Positions 16,272 to 24,026 of a stretch of 32,872 nt of DNA are shown piece by piece. The stretch is from an uncultured Acetobacteraceae bacterium (lineage in GTDB: Bacteria; Pseudomonadota; Alphaproteobacteria; Acetobacterales; Acetobacteraceae). A model generated the notes under the pieces. That model worked only from the letters and a program-made list of their open reading frames with translations, did not search any database and was not told the DNA's origin. The DNA is taken from contig CAIRCM010000044.1 in NCBI GenBank assembly GCA_903877125.1, positions 1 through 32,872 on the forward strand, given 5' to 3'. The first letter of the stretch is position 1; each line of letters opens with the position of its first letter. Made by a program: the position numbers and the translations under genes.

Positions 16272-17486
16272 ATGACCGACACTGCCTTCCGAGCCGCCGG
16301 CCATAACTGGCGTTTGTATTGCGGCCGCGAGGCCATCGAGCAGGGATTGAAGGAATCGGTCGAGCGCGTCCGCTGCAAGCGGGCGTTTGTGATCTGCTCG
16401 CCGTCGGTCAACCGCCGCACCGATACCGTCCGCCGCATCGAAGCGGCGCTGGGCGGGCTTTATGCCGGCGTCTATGACGGGATCGAGAAGGATTCGACCT
16501 ACGCCTCGGTCGTCGCGGCCAAGGAGGCGGCGGTGGCCGCCGGGGCCGATCTGCTGATCGCGGTTGGCGGTGGATCGGTGATCGTCGCGGTCCGCGCCGT
16601 GGCGATCTTCATGGGGGAGACGGGGGACCCCTTCGCGCTGATGACGCAGTATCCCGAGGGCAAGCCGGCCTACAGCCCCCGGCTGCTGGCGCCCAAGCCG
16701 CCGATCGTCAACATCCCGACCACGCCGACCAGCGCGATGAACCGCGCGGGGACCGGCTTGAAGAACCCGGCGCTGGATCAGCGGATGGAGTATTTCGACC
16801 CCAAGACCCGCCCGCAGGCGGTGTTTTTCGACGACGATGCGTTGCTGAGCGCGCCGCCCTCGCTGATCCGGTCGACGGCCACCACCTTGTTTGCCGGCCT
16901 GGTCGGCGCGATGTCGCAACGCGGCCTGAATCCTTTGGCCCAGGGCGACCGCGACCACGCCTTCAAGCTGGCGCACGCGGCTTACCCGCGGCTGATCGAC
17001 GAAATCGAAAACCCCCGGCTCCGCACCGATCTATGCGTCGCGGCGTTCCTGATGAACCGCGCGGAGGACGATGGCTTGCGCCGTTTCCGCGGGGGGCCAT
17101 TCTCAGGCAATTACGCCGTATCGACCGCGTTGCATGTACGCTACCCGCATGTCGGTCAGGGCGAATCGACCTCGGTCGTTCATGCGCCGAAAATTCGGCT
17201 GTCGGAAGACGTCGATGCGCCAACCGCCCGACAGGTCGCCGAGGCCTTGGGGGTTTGGCACGCCAACATGGATGGACGGCAGGCGGCGCTGGCGGTGGCC
17301 GATCTGCTGGACGACCTCTACACCCGCATGGGCGTGCCGACACGGTTGCGCCAGATCGATATTCCGCGCGACGATCTGCGCGCGATCGCCAACGAAACGG
17401 TGAAGAATTTCAACGCCAACGCGGGTGTCCGCTCGGCCGCCGAGCAGATCGAGGACGCGATGCGGCTGCTGGAAGCGGCCTACTGA
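16272..17486 (+). CDS. Iron-containing alcohol dehydrogenase/maleylacetate reductase-fold protein with altered metal site
   Basis: This 404-residue protein has the dehydroquinate synthase-like fold of iron ADHs: the nucleotide-binding AVGGGSVIVAVRAVAIF, PPIVNIPTTPTSAMNRAG, and a helical C-terminal half. The usual metal ligands are not where expected. The segment normally reading DxLxHxxE is TTLFAGLV from Thr204, with Thr for Asp and Ala for His. The later HG(E/L) position reads GQGE. The His of the HxxxH segment is also not evident in NYAVSTALH. It may be a metal-free reductase, like maleylacetate reductase, or may have another role. The ATG has AGGAGG 5 bases upstream. It is the first of a plus-strand operon with the EthD-like and methyltransferase genes. 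Confidence 0.87.
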   Translation: MTDTAFRAAGHNWRLYCGREAIEQGLKESVERVRCKRAFVICSPSVNRRTDTVRRIEAALGGLYAGVYDGIEKDSTYASVVAAKEAAVAAGADLLIAVGGGSVIVAVRAVAIFMGETGDPFALMTQYPEGKPAYSPRLLAPKPPIVNIPTTPTSAMNRAGTGLKNPALDQRMEYFDPKTRPQAVFFDDDALLSAPPSLIRSTATTLFAGLVGAMSQRGLNPLAQGDRDHAFKLAHAAYPRLIDEIENPRLRTDLCVAAFLMNRAEDDGLRRFRGGPFSGNYAVSTALHVRYPHVGQGESTSVVHAPKIRLSEDVDAPTARQVAEALGVWHANMDGRQAALAVADLLDDLYTRMGVPTRLRQIDIPRDDLRAIANETVKNFNANAGVRSAAEQIEDAMRLLEAAY

Positions 17487-17504
17487 CAAACGGGAGGAAC
17501 GAAC

Positions 17505-18140
17505 ATGGCAAATGGCATTTTGATCGCGGCGATGGATTTCACCAACGTCGACGCTGGCGAATTCAACGACTGGTACGATACCGAACATGTCCCCGAGCGC
17601 GCTCGGGTTCCCGGGTTCCTGGTGCTGCAACGCTGGATTGGGGTGGAAAACCCGCGCCTGTCGCTGGCGACGTACGATCTGGACGACGTTGCCGTTCTGC
17701 AAGGGCCGGGATACAGCGCGATCGGGCGGGAAAATTCTTCGCCCTGGACCAAGCGCGTGACGTCGAAGGTCGAGCGTATCCTCCGTTACGAGGGCACGCA
17801 GACTCTGCCGGGCGCGGCAAACGGTCCCGCCGGTGCCGGCGGTATTCTGCTGGTCGGGATGACCCCGTCGGCCGAACAGGATGCGGCGTTCAACCATTGG
17901 TACGACAAGGAACATGTTCCCGCGCTTGCCGCCGTTCCCGGCGTGCTGTCCGCGCGGCGTTTCGTTTCCGCGGGACCGAACAGCACCAAATACGTCGCGC
18001 TGTATCATTTGACGGAGCCCGGTATCCAGGAAAGCGCGGCATGGAAGCAGGCCAGCGGCGATACGCCGATGCCGCAGCATGTCCGCGACAGCATCACCGG
18101 GCGGCTGCGGCTGGTCTGCAAAGCCTATCGGCGGGCTTAG
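17505..18140 (+). CDS. Tandem dimeric alpha/beta-barrel (EthD/DUF4286-like) protein
   Basis: This 211-residue cytoplasmic protein is built from two copies of a ferredoxin-like half-barrel domain. FNDWYDTEHVPERARVPGFL near residue 20 is repeated as FNHWYDKEHVPALAAVPGVL near residue 127. The W-Y-D-x-E-H-V-P motif is typical of EthD-type and related small oxidoreductase or isomerase helper proteins. Such proteins often accompany cytochrome or flavin oxidations in catabolic operons. A GGAGG site precedes the ATG and the gene lies 18 bases after the iron-ADH-like gene. The exact reaction is unknown. Confidence 0.85.
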   Translation: MANGILIAAMDFTNVDAGEFNDWYDTEHVPERARVPGFLVLQRWIGVENPRLSLATYDLDDVAVLQGPGYSAIGRENSSPWTKRVTSKVERILRYEGTQTLPGAANGPAGAGGILLVGMTPSAEQDAAFNHWYDKEHVPALAAVPGVLSARRFVSAGPNSTKYVALYHLTEPGIQESAAWKQASGDTPMPQHVRDSITGRLRLVCKAYRRA

Positions 18141-18758
18141 GTGGAACAGCTCCCCGGCCTTCCGGCGGCGGCATTCGACAAGGAGGATCGGTCGCCGGAC
18201 TCCGAATTTTATGATTTCCCGCGCTTCGTCACCCATATCGACGATGCCGCCATCGCGGCCGTGACGGCGATTTACCGGGATGTGCTGCCACCGGGCGGTG
18301 CGGTACTGGACCTCATGTGCAGTTGGGTCAGCCATTTGCCGGAGGATGTCGGTTATGGCGATGTCGTCGGGCTTGGGATGAATGCCGATGAACTCGCGCG
18401 CAATCCGCGGTTGACGCGGTGGTTCGTGCAGGATCTCAACAGCGAGCCGAAGCTGCCGCTGGAAGACCGAACGTTCGACGCGGCCTGCATCTGCGTATCG
18501 ATCCAGTATCTGCAACGCCCGGTCGAGGTGTTTCGGGACATCCACCGTGTATCGCGGCCGGGATCGCCGCTGGTGGTAACGTTCTCGAACCGGTGTTTCC
18601 CGACGAAGGCCGTGCGCATCTGGCAACGGCTGGGTGGGCCGGATCAGCAGCGGCTTGTCGGCGCGTATATGCGGGAAGCGGGGTTTTCGGCGGTGACCGA
18701 ACGGGAGTCGGTGCCCCCGTTCGGCGATCCGCTATGGGCCGTTATCGGCCGAGGCTAG
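18141..18758 (+). CDS. Class I SAM-dependent methyltransferase (GTG start)
   Basis: This 205-residue protein has a methyltransferase-like Rossmann domain. VLDLMCSWVSHLP near residue 55 takes the place of the usual DxGxGxG glycine loop. DVVGLGMNADELARN follows, then LPLEDRTFDAACICVSIQYLQRPVEVFRDIHRV, the post-motif typical of methyltransferase type 11. Motif I is weakly conserved (LMCSW), so SAM binding is likely but not certain. The gene starts with GTG directly after the TAG of the EthD-like gene, so it is translationally coupled and last in its operon. The methyl acceptor is unknown. Confidence 0.83.
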   Translation: MEQLPGLPAAAFDKEDRSPDSEFYDFPRFVTHIDDAAIAAVTAIYRDVLPPGGAVLDLMCSWVSHLPEDVGYGDVVGLGMNADELARNPRLTRWFVQDLNSEPKLPLEDRTFDAACICVSIQYLQRPVEVFRDIHRVSRPGSPLVVTFSNRCFPTKAVRIWQRLGGPDQQRLVGAYMREAGFSAVTERESVPPFGDPLWAVIGRG

Positions 18759-18857
18759 AGCGTTGTCAGGCTGACCGTAAACGGTCAGCACACTCCAGCT
18801 TATTGTTTGATCGCATGATTCACGCCTCCGCGTGATTCCACGCACGGCGATCATGCT
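18759..18857. terminator. Hairpin-rich convergent intergenic region
   Basis: Two inverted repeats lie between convergent genes. Positions 18770-18778 pair with 18781-18789 (the innermost pairs must open to form a loop). A compound structure further on pairs 18813-18819 with 18850-18856 and 18820-18825 with 18830-18835. There is no clean T-tract on either strand, so it could be a bidirectional terminator or a dispersed repeat element. Confidence 0.5.
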
Positions 18858-19418
18858 CTATCGCTTCATCCCGGTCGCGCCGGCCGGGACATCGTAGAAC
18901 AGCAGCGTCATGGACACGGTCGAATAGTGTCCCATCAACGCGATCGCGTCGGTCACGCCGACATGGTCCAGCGCCTTCACGGCGCGGTCGTAAAGCCCCT
19001 GCGAAACCCAACGGCCGTTCGACAGGGTCACGGCCATCTCATAGATGATCTGTTCCCGTTCATCGTCGAACGAGGTGGTCAACCCCGCGAGAATCGCATC
19101 GACCTTATCGGCCGGCAGCCCGGCGGCCTTGCCGTGCCGTTCATGCGCCCACACCGGGTAGTTGGAATGGAATTTCGCGGTGATCACGCAAACCGCGATT
19201 TCCCGCTCCCGCAGGGTCAGCGAATACTTGCCTTCGTGAAAATGACCGCCGAACGGGCCGATGACCTTGGCCAGTTTCGGATTGTGGATCATGATCTTGG
19301 CCGGGCCGGGCAGGCCGCCCCGGGATTCCAGCATCGCGGAATAACCCTCCTGCTGTTCAGGGGTCATTTCGTCGAAGGGTATTTCGGCATAGCGGCCGAA
19401 CGTCGGTTCTCTGGACAT
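18858..19418 (-). CDS. Carboxymuconolactone decarboxylase/AhpD-like family protein
   Basis: This 186-residue protein has the all-helical AhpD-like fold: SLTLREREIAVCVITAKFHSNYPVWAHERHGKAAGL at about 66-101, then TSFDDEREQIIYEMAVTL and LYDRAVKALDHVGVTDAIALMGHYSTVSM. It lacks the CxxC of peroxidase members. It therefore resembles the decarboxylase/lactone-handling branch in which a His or Glu serves. The ATG has GAGGAGG upstream. The gene lies 12 bases after the LLM monooxygenase on the same strand, so the two form an operon. The substrate is unknown. Confidence 0.9.
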   Translation of the reverse strand: MSREPTFGRYAEIPFDEMTPEQQEGYSAMLESRGGLPGPAKIMIHNPKLAKVIGPFGGHFHEGKYSLTLREREIAVCVITAKFHSNYPVWAHERHGKAAGLPADKVDAILAGLTTSFDDEREQIIYEMAVTLSNGRWVSQGLYDRAVKALDHVGVTDAIALMGHYSTVSMTLLFYDVPAGATGMKR

Positions 19419-19430
19419 TTTTATTCCTCC

Positions 19431-20435
19431 TCAGGTACGTAACAGTGGCCGGACATCCTCGGCCAGACGGTGAAGCTGTTCAATGGCCAGGCTGTTGGGC
19501 ATGCCCGGCCAATGGATGGAAGCGACGATGTGGTTGACCCCCAGGCGCTGATTCAGGCGATTGAGTTGATCGGCAACCTCCTCGGCCGATCCCATCAGGA
19601 AACGGTCTTCCAGCAGTTCCTGGTACTCGTGGTTAAAATCGTCACCCTCGGGCATCACCTTGTCCTGGCCCCATGACCTGTAGGCCTTGTATTTCTCTTC
19701 GAGATACGGCTGCGCCAGTCGGATCGCCTCCGCTCGGGACGACGCGACGAATACCTCCCGCCGCATCGGCACTTCCTTGGGAAATTCCCGGCCGCAGGCA
19801 TCGAGCTCGCGGCGGTAGAGATCCATCTGCCGCTCGATTGTTGCCAATGTATTGTGCGGGTTCACATACCAGCAATCGCCGATCCGGGCGGCACGGCGGA
19901 TGGCGACATCGGCGTTGCCGCCGATCCAGATGGGGGGTGTGGGTTTCTGCAGCGGCTTGACGGAGCAGACGGCGTTGTCGAGTTCGAAATTGTCGCCTTT
20001 CATGGTGACGCGATCCTCGGTCCACAGGCGGCGGATCGCGGTCATGCATTCCTCGAAACGGGGCCCCATCTTGCCGCGCGGGATACCGAAGGCCTTGAAT
20101 TCCACATCGCGGTAGCCGATGCCGGCACCGAACACGAGCTTGCCATTCGACAGCACATCCAGCGTCGCGAGTTGCTCGGCCAGATCGAGCGGCTTGTGCA
20201 GCGGGACGAGCACCAGGCCGCAGATGATGCGCAGGCGGGGCGCGATGGCGGCGCAATGGGCCAGGAAGGGGACCTGTTGCAGCGATTCGAAGGGTTCGGC
20301 GCTGTAGTGCGAACCTTTGACGATGCCGTCGAACCCCACTTTCTCGGCGCAGCGCACCAGATCGAGGTCGTCCTGGACATGGCCCGCGGTATTCCCCGGT
20401 GCATGCTGGCCCCGGATGATCAAACTGAATTTCAT
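19431..20435 (-). CDS. LLM-class (luciferase-like) flavin-dependent oxidoreductase
   Basis: This 334-residue TIM-barrel protein belongs to the bacterial luciferase-like monooxygenase superfamily, which uses FMN or F420. Visible landmarks are HVQDDLDLVRCAEKVGFDGI, PRLRIICGLVLVPLHKPLDLAEQLATLD, LSNGKLVFGAGIGYRDVEFKAFG, KMGPRFEECMTAIRRLWTE, and PTPPIWIGGNADVAIRRAARIGD, followed by the DQLNRLNQRLGVNHIV tail. The ATG at 20435 is the natural start, preceded by AGGGGAG. It is the first gene of a two-gene operon with the carboxymuconolactone decarboxylase-like protein. It is divergent from the Asp-box gene. The substrate is unknown. Confidence 0.92.
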   Translation of the reverse strand: MKFSLIIRGQHAPGNTAGHVQDDLDLVRCAEKVGFDGIVKGSHYSAEPFESLQQVPFLAHCAAIAPRLRIICGLVLVPLHKPLDLAEQLATLDVLSNGKLVFGAGIGYRDVEFKAFGIPRGKMGPRFEECMTAIRRLWTEDRVTMKGDNFELDNAVCSVKPLQKPTPPIWIGGNADVAIRRAARIGDCWYVNPHNTLATIERQMDLYRRELDACGREFPKEVPMRREVFVASSRAEAIRLAQPYLEEKYKAYRSWGQDKVMPEGDDFNHEYQELLEDRFLMGSAEEVADQLNRLNQRLGVNHIVASIHWPGMPNSLAIEQLHRLAEDVRPLLRT

Positions 20436-20454
20436 GCTGCTCCCCTGCCCTGTC

Positions 20455-20474
20455 GGCGACGTCTCGCCGTCGCC
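20455..20474. promoter_or_regulatory. Inverted repeat in divergent LLM/Asp-box gap (possible operator)
   Basis: Positions 20455-20460 (GGCGAC) and 20469-20474 (GTCGCC) form a 6-bp inverted repeat with an 8-base centre, inside the 81-base gap between divergent start codons. This is where an operator would be expected, but in GC-rich DNA a repeat this short can arise by chance. Confidence 0.25.
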
Positions 20475-20516
20475 TGCAAGCGATGATAGACTGGTGCGCG
20501 ACGGAGGGAACCCACC

Positions 20517-21572
20517 ATGACAGCACAGATTTTCGCGGGCGCCGCGGCCCTCGGGCCGGGGACGAAGGGCGGGCTGTATCGCCGCGCCCTGGGTGATTCG
20601 ACCTGGACCACCGTGACCGCGGGGCTGCCGGCCCATGTCGATGCGCGGGTTATCCTGCCGGATCCGAACAACCGGGGCACGATTTTCGTCGGGACGCAGG
20701 ATGGGCCGTATCGCAGCACGGACAGCGGCGCGACATGGCATCGGCTGGATTTCCCCGACCGGAACGCCGTCATCTGGTCGCTGACGATCCACCCGACACG
20801 GCCCAACATCATGTTCGCCGGGACCGCACCGATTGCGCTGTACCGCAGCACCGACGGCGGCAATTCCTGGCATCGGCTCGTCAACGCGGTCTCGCCGTGC
20901 CATTGCGAGCGCGATGGCTTCGACAGCCGGGTTCTTCGCATCACCGTCGATCCCAATCGTCCCGACGATATCTACGCGGCGCTGGAGGTCAGCGGCGTGT
21001 TGCGCAGCACCGATGGTGGGGAAACCTGGACGGACATGTCGGCGCCGCTGATCAAACTGGCGGATCAGCCGCATCTGCACAGCAATGTCGGCGGCCGGCA
21101 TTGCGGTCATTGCGAAGGCATCCTCGATTCCCACGCCACCGCCGTCAGTGCCGCCGCGCCCGACACGGTGTTTCTGGGCATACGCATGGGCCTGTTCCGC
21201 AGCGACGATCGCGGCAAAACTTGGTACGACACTGAAATCGGGAGATTCTCGCCCTTGACCTATTGCCATGACGTGATCGTGTCCCGGCACGATCCGAAAG
21301 TGCTTTACACCTGCCTGTCGCCCGCGGCGATGAGCGAGGACGGCACGTTGTATCGCAGCGACAACCTCGGCGAAACCTGGTCCCGCTTCGACAGCGGCAC
21401 GAAGGCCGGGGCGACGCTGATGGCGGTTTGTGAAGATACAAGCGATCCCCGGCGCGTCTACAGCGTCACCCGGTGCGGACAGGTGTTCGGGACCGAGGAC
21501 GGCGGTGCAACCTGGCAGGAGTACAAATTGCCCGAAGGTGTTGTGGATACCTACGCGGTGGGGTGCGTCTGA
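20517..21572 (+). CDS. Asp-box (BNR/sialidase-like) beta-propeller protein
   Basis: This 351-residue protein has six Asp-box motifs (S/T-x-D-x-G-x-T-W) beginning near residues 67, 111, 164, 229, 281 and 326: STDSGATW, STDGGNSW, STDGGETW, SDDRGKTW, SDNLGETW and TEDGGATW. This predicts a six- or seven-bladed propeller like the sialidase/sortilin fold. It lacks a signal peptide, so it should be cytoplasmic. CHC (128-130) and HCGHC (Cys196, Cys199) could bind metal. GGAGGG precedes the ATG. The stop overlaps the next start (TGATG). In a catabolic operon it may be an enzyme or lactonase-like protein, but no catalytic function can be assigned. Confidence 0.87.
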   Translation: MTAQIFAGAAALGPGTKGGLYRRALGDSTWTTVTAGLPAHVDARVILPDPNNRGTIFVGTQDGPYRSTDSGATWHRLDFPDRNAVIWSLTIHPTRPNIMFAGTAPIALYRSTDGGNSWHRLVNAVSPCHCERDGFDSRVLRITVDPNRPDDIYAALEVSGVLRSTDGGETWTDMSAPLIKLADQPHLHSNVGGRHCGHCEGILDSHATAVSAAAPDTVFLGIRMGLFRSDDRGKTWYDTEIGRFSPLTYCHDVIVSRHDPKVLYTCLSPAAMSEDGTLYRSDNLGETWSRFDSGTKAGATLMAVCEDTSDPRRVYSVTRCGQVFGTEDGGATWQEYKLPEGVVDTYAVGCV

Positions 21573-23137
21573 TGCGCCGCCGCGATCTTCTCAAAAGCGC
21601 GCCGCTGGTCGGTCTCGCCACGCCCGCATTGGCACAGGCGCAAAAGCCGCTGCGTTTCATTCCGCAGGCCAACCTGACCGCGCTCGATCCGATCTGGACG
21701 ACCGCGGTCATCACCTACAACCACGCCTACATGGTCTACGACCAGCTCTACGGCTACGACGGGGCAGGCAACATCCGCCCGCAGATGGCGGAGGGGCACA
21801 CGGTGTCCCAGGACCAGTTGACCTGGACCTTCACGTTGCGCGAAGGGCTGAAGTTCCACGACGGCGAGAAGGTTCTGGCAAAGGATTGCGCCCAGTCGCT
21901 GCGACGCTGGGGATCGCGCGATTCCTTCGGCCAGGTGCTGATGAAATACGTCAACGAGATCGTGGCCCTCGATGACAAAAAATTCGAGATCCGGCTGAAA
22001 AAACCGTGCCCGCAGTTGCTGTTCGGTCTGGGTGCCCGCCAGTCCTTCATCATGCCCGAGCGTCTGGCGCTGAAACCCGGCACCGAACAGGTGACCGACC
22101 CCGTGGGCTCCGGCCCGTTCCGTTTTCTCAGGGACGAGTGGGTTTCCGGCGCCCGGGCCGCCTACGCGAAATTCGACGGCTACGTCCCGCGCCAGGAAGC
22201 GCCGGCCTTCTTCGCCGGCGGCAAGGTTGCTCATTTCGATCGCGTGGAGTGGATCGTGCAGCCGGACCCCGCGACCGCCGCGGCGGCGCTGCAAAAGGGT
22301 GAGGTCGACTGGCTCGAACAGCCGCTGATCGATCTTTGCCCGATGCTCAACAAATCGCCGGGCTGCTACACGAAGGTCGTCGATCCCGGCGGTTGGCTGA
22401 TGTTCATGGTGTTGAACCATCTCAACCCGCCGTTGGACAACGTCAAAGTCCGACAGGCGATCCTGACCGCCATGGACCAGGGGGCGTTCATCGAATCCGT
22501 CGTCGGCGATCAGAAGGACCTGCAGATGGTTCCGACGGGCCTGTTCGCGCCGACCTTTCCGATGGCCAGCACCGTCGGGTTCGACAGGCTGGCCCCGCCA
22601 CGCGACATCGCCAAGGCCAAGAAAATGCTCGCCGAGTCCGGCTACAAGGGCGAGCCGGTGATGATCATGTCGCCCAGCGACCAGCCCGCCCTCGCCACTC
22701 TGTCCGAAGTCGCTCGGGATATGTTCCAGCAGATCGGGCTGAAGGTCGACTACCAGTCGATGGATTGGGGCAGCGTCGTCACGCGCCGAGCCAATAAAAG
22801 CCCGGTGGACAAGGGGGGCTGGGGCTGTTTCATCACGGTCATGAGCCCGCTCACGTCGGCCAATCCCGGCAGTATGCTGGTCCTTCGTGGGAACGGTCAG
22901 CAGGGATGGTTCGGCTGGCCAACCGACCCGAAGCTGGAAGAGATGCGCGAAGCCTGGTTCGACGCACCCGATCTTCCGGCCCAGAAGGCGATCGCCGATC
23001 AGATTCAGGCGCATTATTTCGAGACCGTGAATTTCCTGCCGCTGGGGCGCATTCGCCAGCCGATGGCGTTCCGGTCTGACATTCAGGATGTGGTATCCGC
23101 CTCCTTCCCCGTGTTCTGGGGCATGCGGCGGACCTGA
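21572..23137 (+). CDS. ABC transporter substrate-binding protein, family 5 (peptide/nickel type), Tat-exported
   Basis: This 521-residue periplasmic protein begins MRRRDLLKSAPLVGLATPALA, a twin-arginine signal with cleavage expected after ALA. The mature part has the DppA/OppA layout: LTALDPIWTTA, the YNHAYMVYDQLYGYD block, MAEGHTVSQDQLTWTFTLREGLKFHDGEKV, GSGPFRFL, and NVKVRQAILTAMDQ. Family members bind peptides, glycosides, opines or other small solutes. No matching permease or ATPase lies in the window. The ATG overlaps the stop of the Asp-box gene by one base. The HpcH aldolase gene follows 27 bases downstream. The ligand is probably the substrate of the operon, but that is inferred. Confidence 0.93.
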   Translation: MRRRDLLKSAPLVGLATPALAQAQKPLRFIPQANLTALDPIWTTAVITYNHAYMVYDQLYGYDGAGNIRPQMAEGHTVSQDQLTWTFTLREGLKFHDGEKVLAKDCAQSLRRWGSRDSFGQVLMKYVNEIVALDDKKFEIRLKKPCPQLLFGLGARQSFIMPERLALKPGTEQVTDPVGSGPFRFLRDEWVSGARAAYAKFDGYVPRQEAPAFFAGGKVAHFDRVEWIVQPDPATAAAALQKGEVDWLEQPLIDLCPMLNKSPGCYTKVVDPGGWLMFMVLNHLNPPLDNVKVRQAILTAMDQGAFIESVVGDQKDLQMVPTGLFAPTFPMASTVGFDRLAPPRDIAKAKKMLAESGYKGEPVMIMSPSDQPALATLSEVARDMFQQIGLKVDYQSMDWGSVVTRRANKSPVDKGGWGCFITVMSPLTSANPGSMLVLRGNGQQGWFGWPTDPKLEEMREAWFDAPDLPAQKAIADQIQAHYFETVNFLPLGRIRQPMAFRSDIQDVVSASFPVFWGMRRT

Positions 23138-23164
23138 CGCACTTCAACGAAAGGAACCAAAACG

Positions 23165-24004
23165 ATGCGTGCCAACCGACTGCGCGAAAAACTCGATGCC
23201 GGCCTGCCCACCCTGGGCACCCACATTCTGTCCTGCTGGCCGACGCTGGTGGAATTGATCGGTTCGGCCGGCGGTCATTACGACTATGTCGAGTTCACCG
23301 CCGAGTACGGCCCTTTCACCATGCACGATCTCGACAACCTCGGCCGCGCGATGGAAGTCGCGGGCATCGGTGGGATGATCAAGATCGAGCAGGGCGAGTA
23401 TACGCATCAGGCGATGCGGGCGATCGGTTCGGGCTTCCAGTCGGTGCTTTTCGCCGATCTGCGTACCGTCGAAGACGCCAAGGCCTGCGTGGCGGCCGCG
23501 CGGGCCGAAACCCCCGGCAACCGTCGCGGTATCGGTCTGACCGGTGTCGGCATGCGCCGCGATGTGGGCGTGGTGCGGGAAGGCGGGTCGCCGGCCTATG
23601 TCAAGGCGCTCGACGATGTGGTGGTGGCGATCATGGTCGAAAAGCGTGAATGCGTTGAAGACCTGGACAACATCCTCGCGGTTCCCGGCATCGACATGGT
23701 GCAGTTCGGCGGTTCCGACTATTCCATGTCCATCGGGCATGTCGGCCGGCGCGGCAGCCCGGAGGTGAAGGCGGCGGAGCGCAAGACGATCGAAACCTGC
23801 CTGAAGCTGGGTATCCATCCGCGCATCGAAATCTCGGAACCGGCGGAAGCCGAGCCGTATATCGAAATGGGGGTCAAACATTTCTGCATCGGCTGGGATG
23901 TGCGGATTCTGCACAATTTCTGGAATTCGCGCGGCGCCACCATGCAAAAACTGTTGGGCACGGAACCGGCCGAAACCAAAGCCGCTGCTGACGGCTACCG
24001 GTAA
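23165..24004 (+). CDS. HpcH/HpaI aldolase-citrate lyase family protein
   Basis: This 279-residue protein has the TIM-barrel class II aldolase fold that cleaves or joins 2-keto acids using a divalent metal. It has the N-terminal LGTHILSCWPTLVELIGSAG and the metal site with MVEKRECVEDLDNILAVPGID (Glu159) and FGGSDYSMSIG (Asp185). Together these correspond to the usual E and D ligands. AGGAAC lies upstream of the ATG. The gene is third in an operon with the Asp-box protein, binding protein and amidohydrolase. This suggests aldol cleavage of a catabolic intermediate to pyruvate or a similar product. The exact substrate is not known. Confidence 0.9.
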   Translation: MRANRLREKLDAGLPTLGTHILSCWPTLVELIGSAGGHYDYVEFTAEYGPFTMHDLDNLGRAMEVAGIGGMIKIEQGEYTHQAMRAIGSGFQSVLFADLRTVEDAKACVAAARAETPGNRRGIGLTGVGMRRDVGVVREGGSPAYVKALDDVVVAIMVEKRECVEDLDNILAVPGIDMVQFGGSDYSMSIGHVGRRGSPEVKAAERKTIETCLKLGIHPRIEISEPAEAEPYIEMGVKHFCIGWDVRILHNFWNSRGATMQKLLGTEPAETKAAADGYR

Positions 24005-24026
24005 CCAATAACAGGAGGAAACGGCC

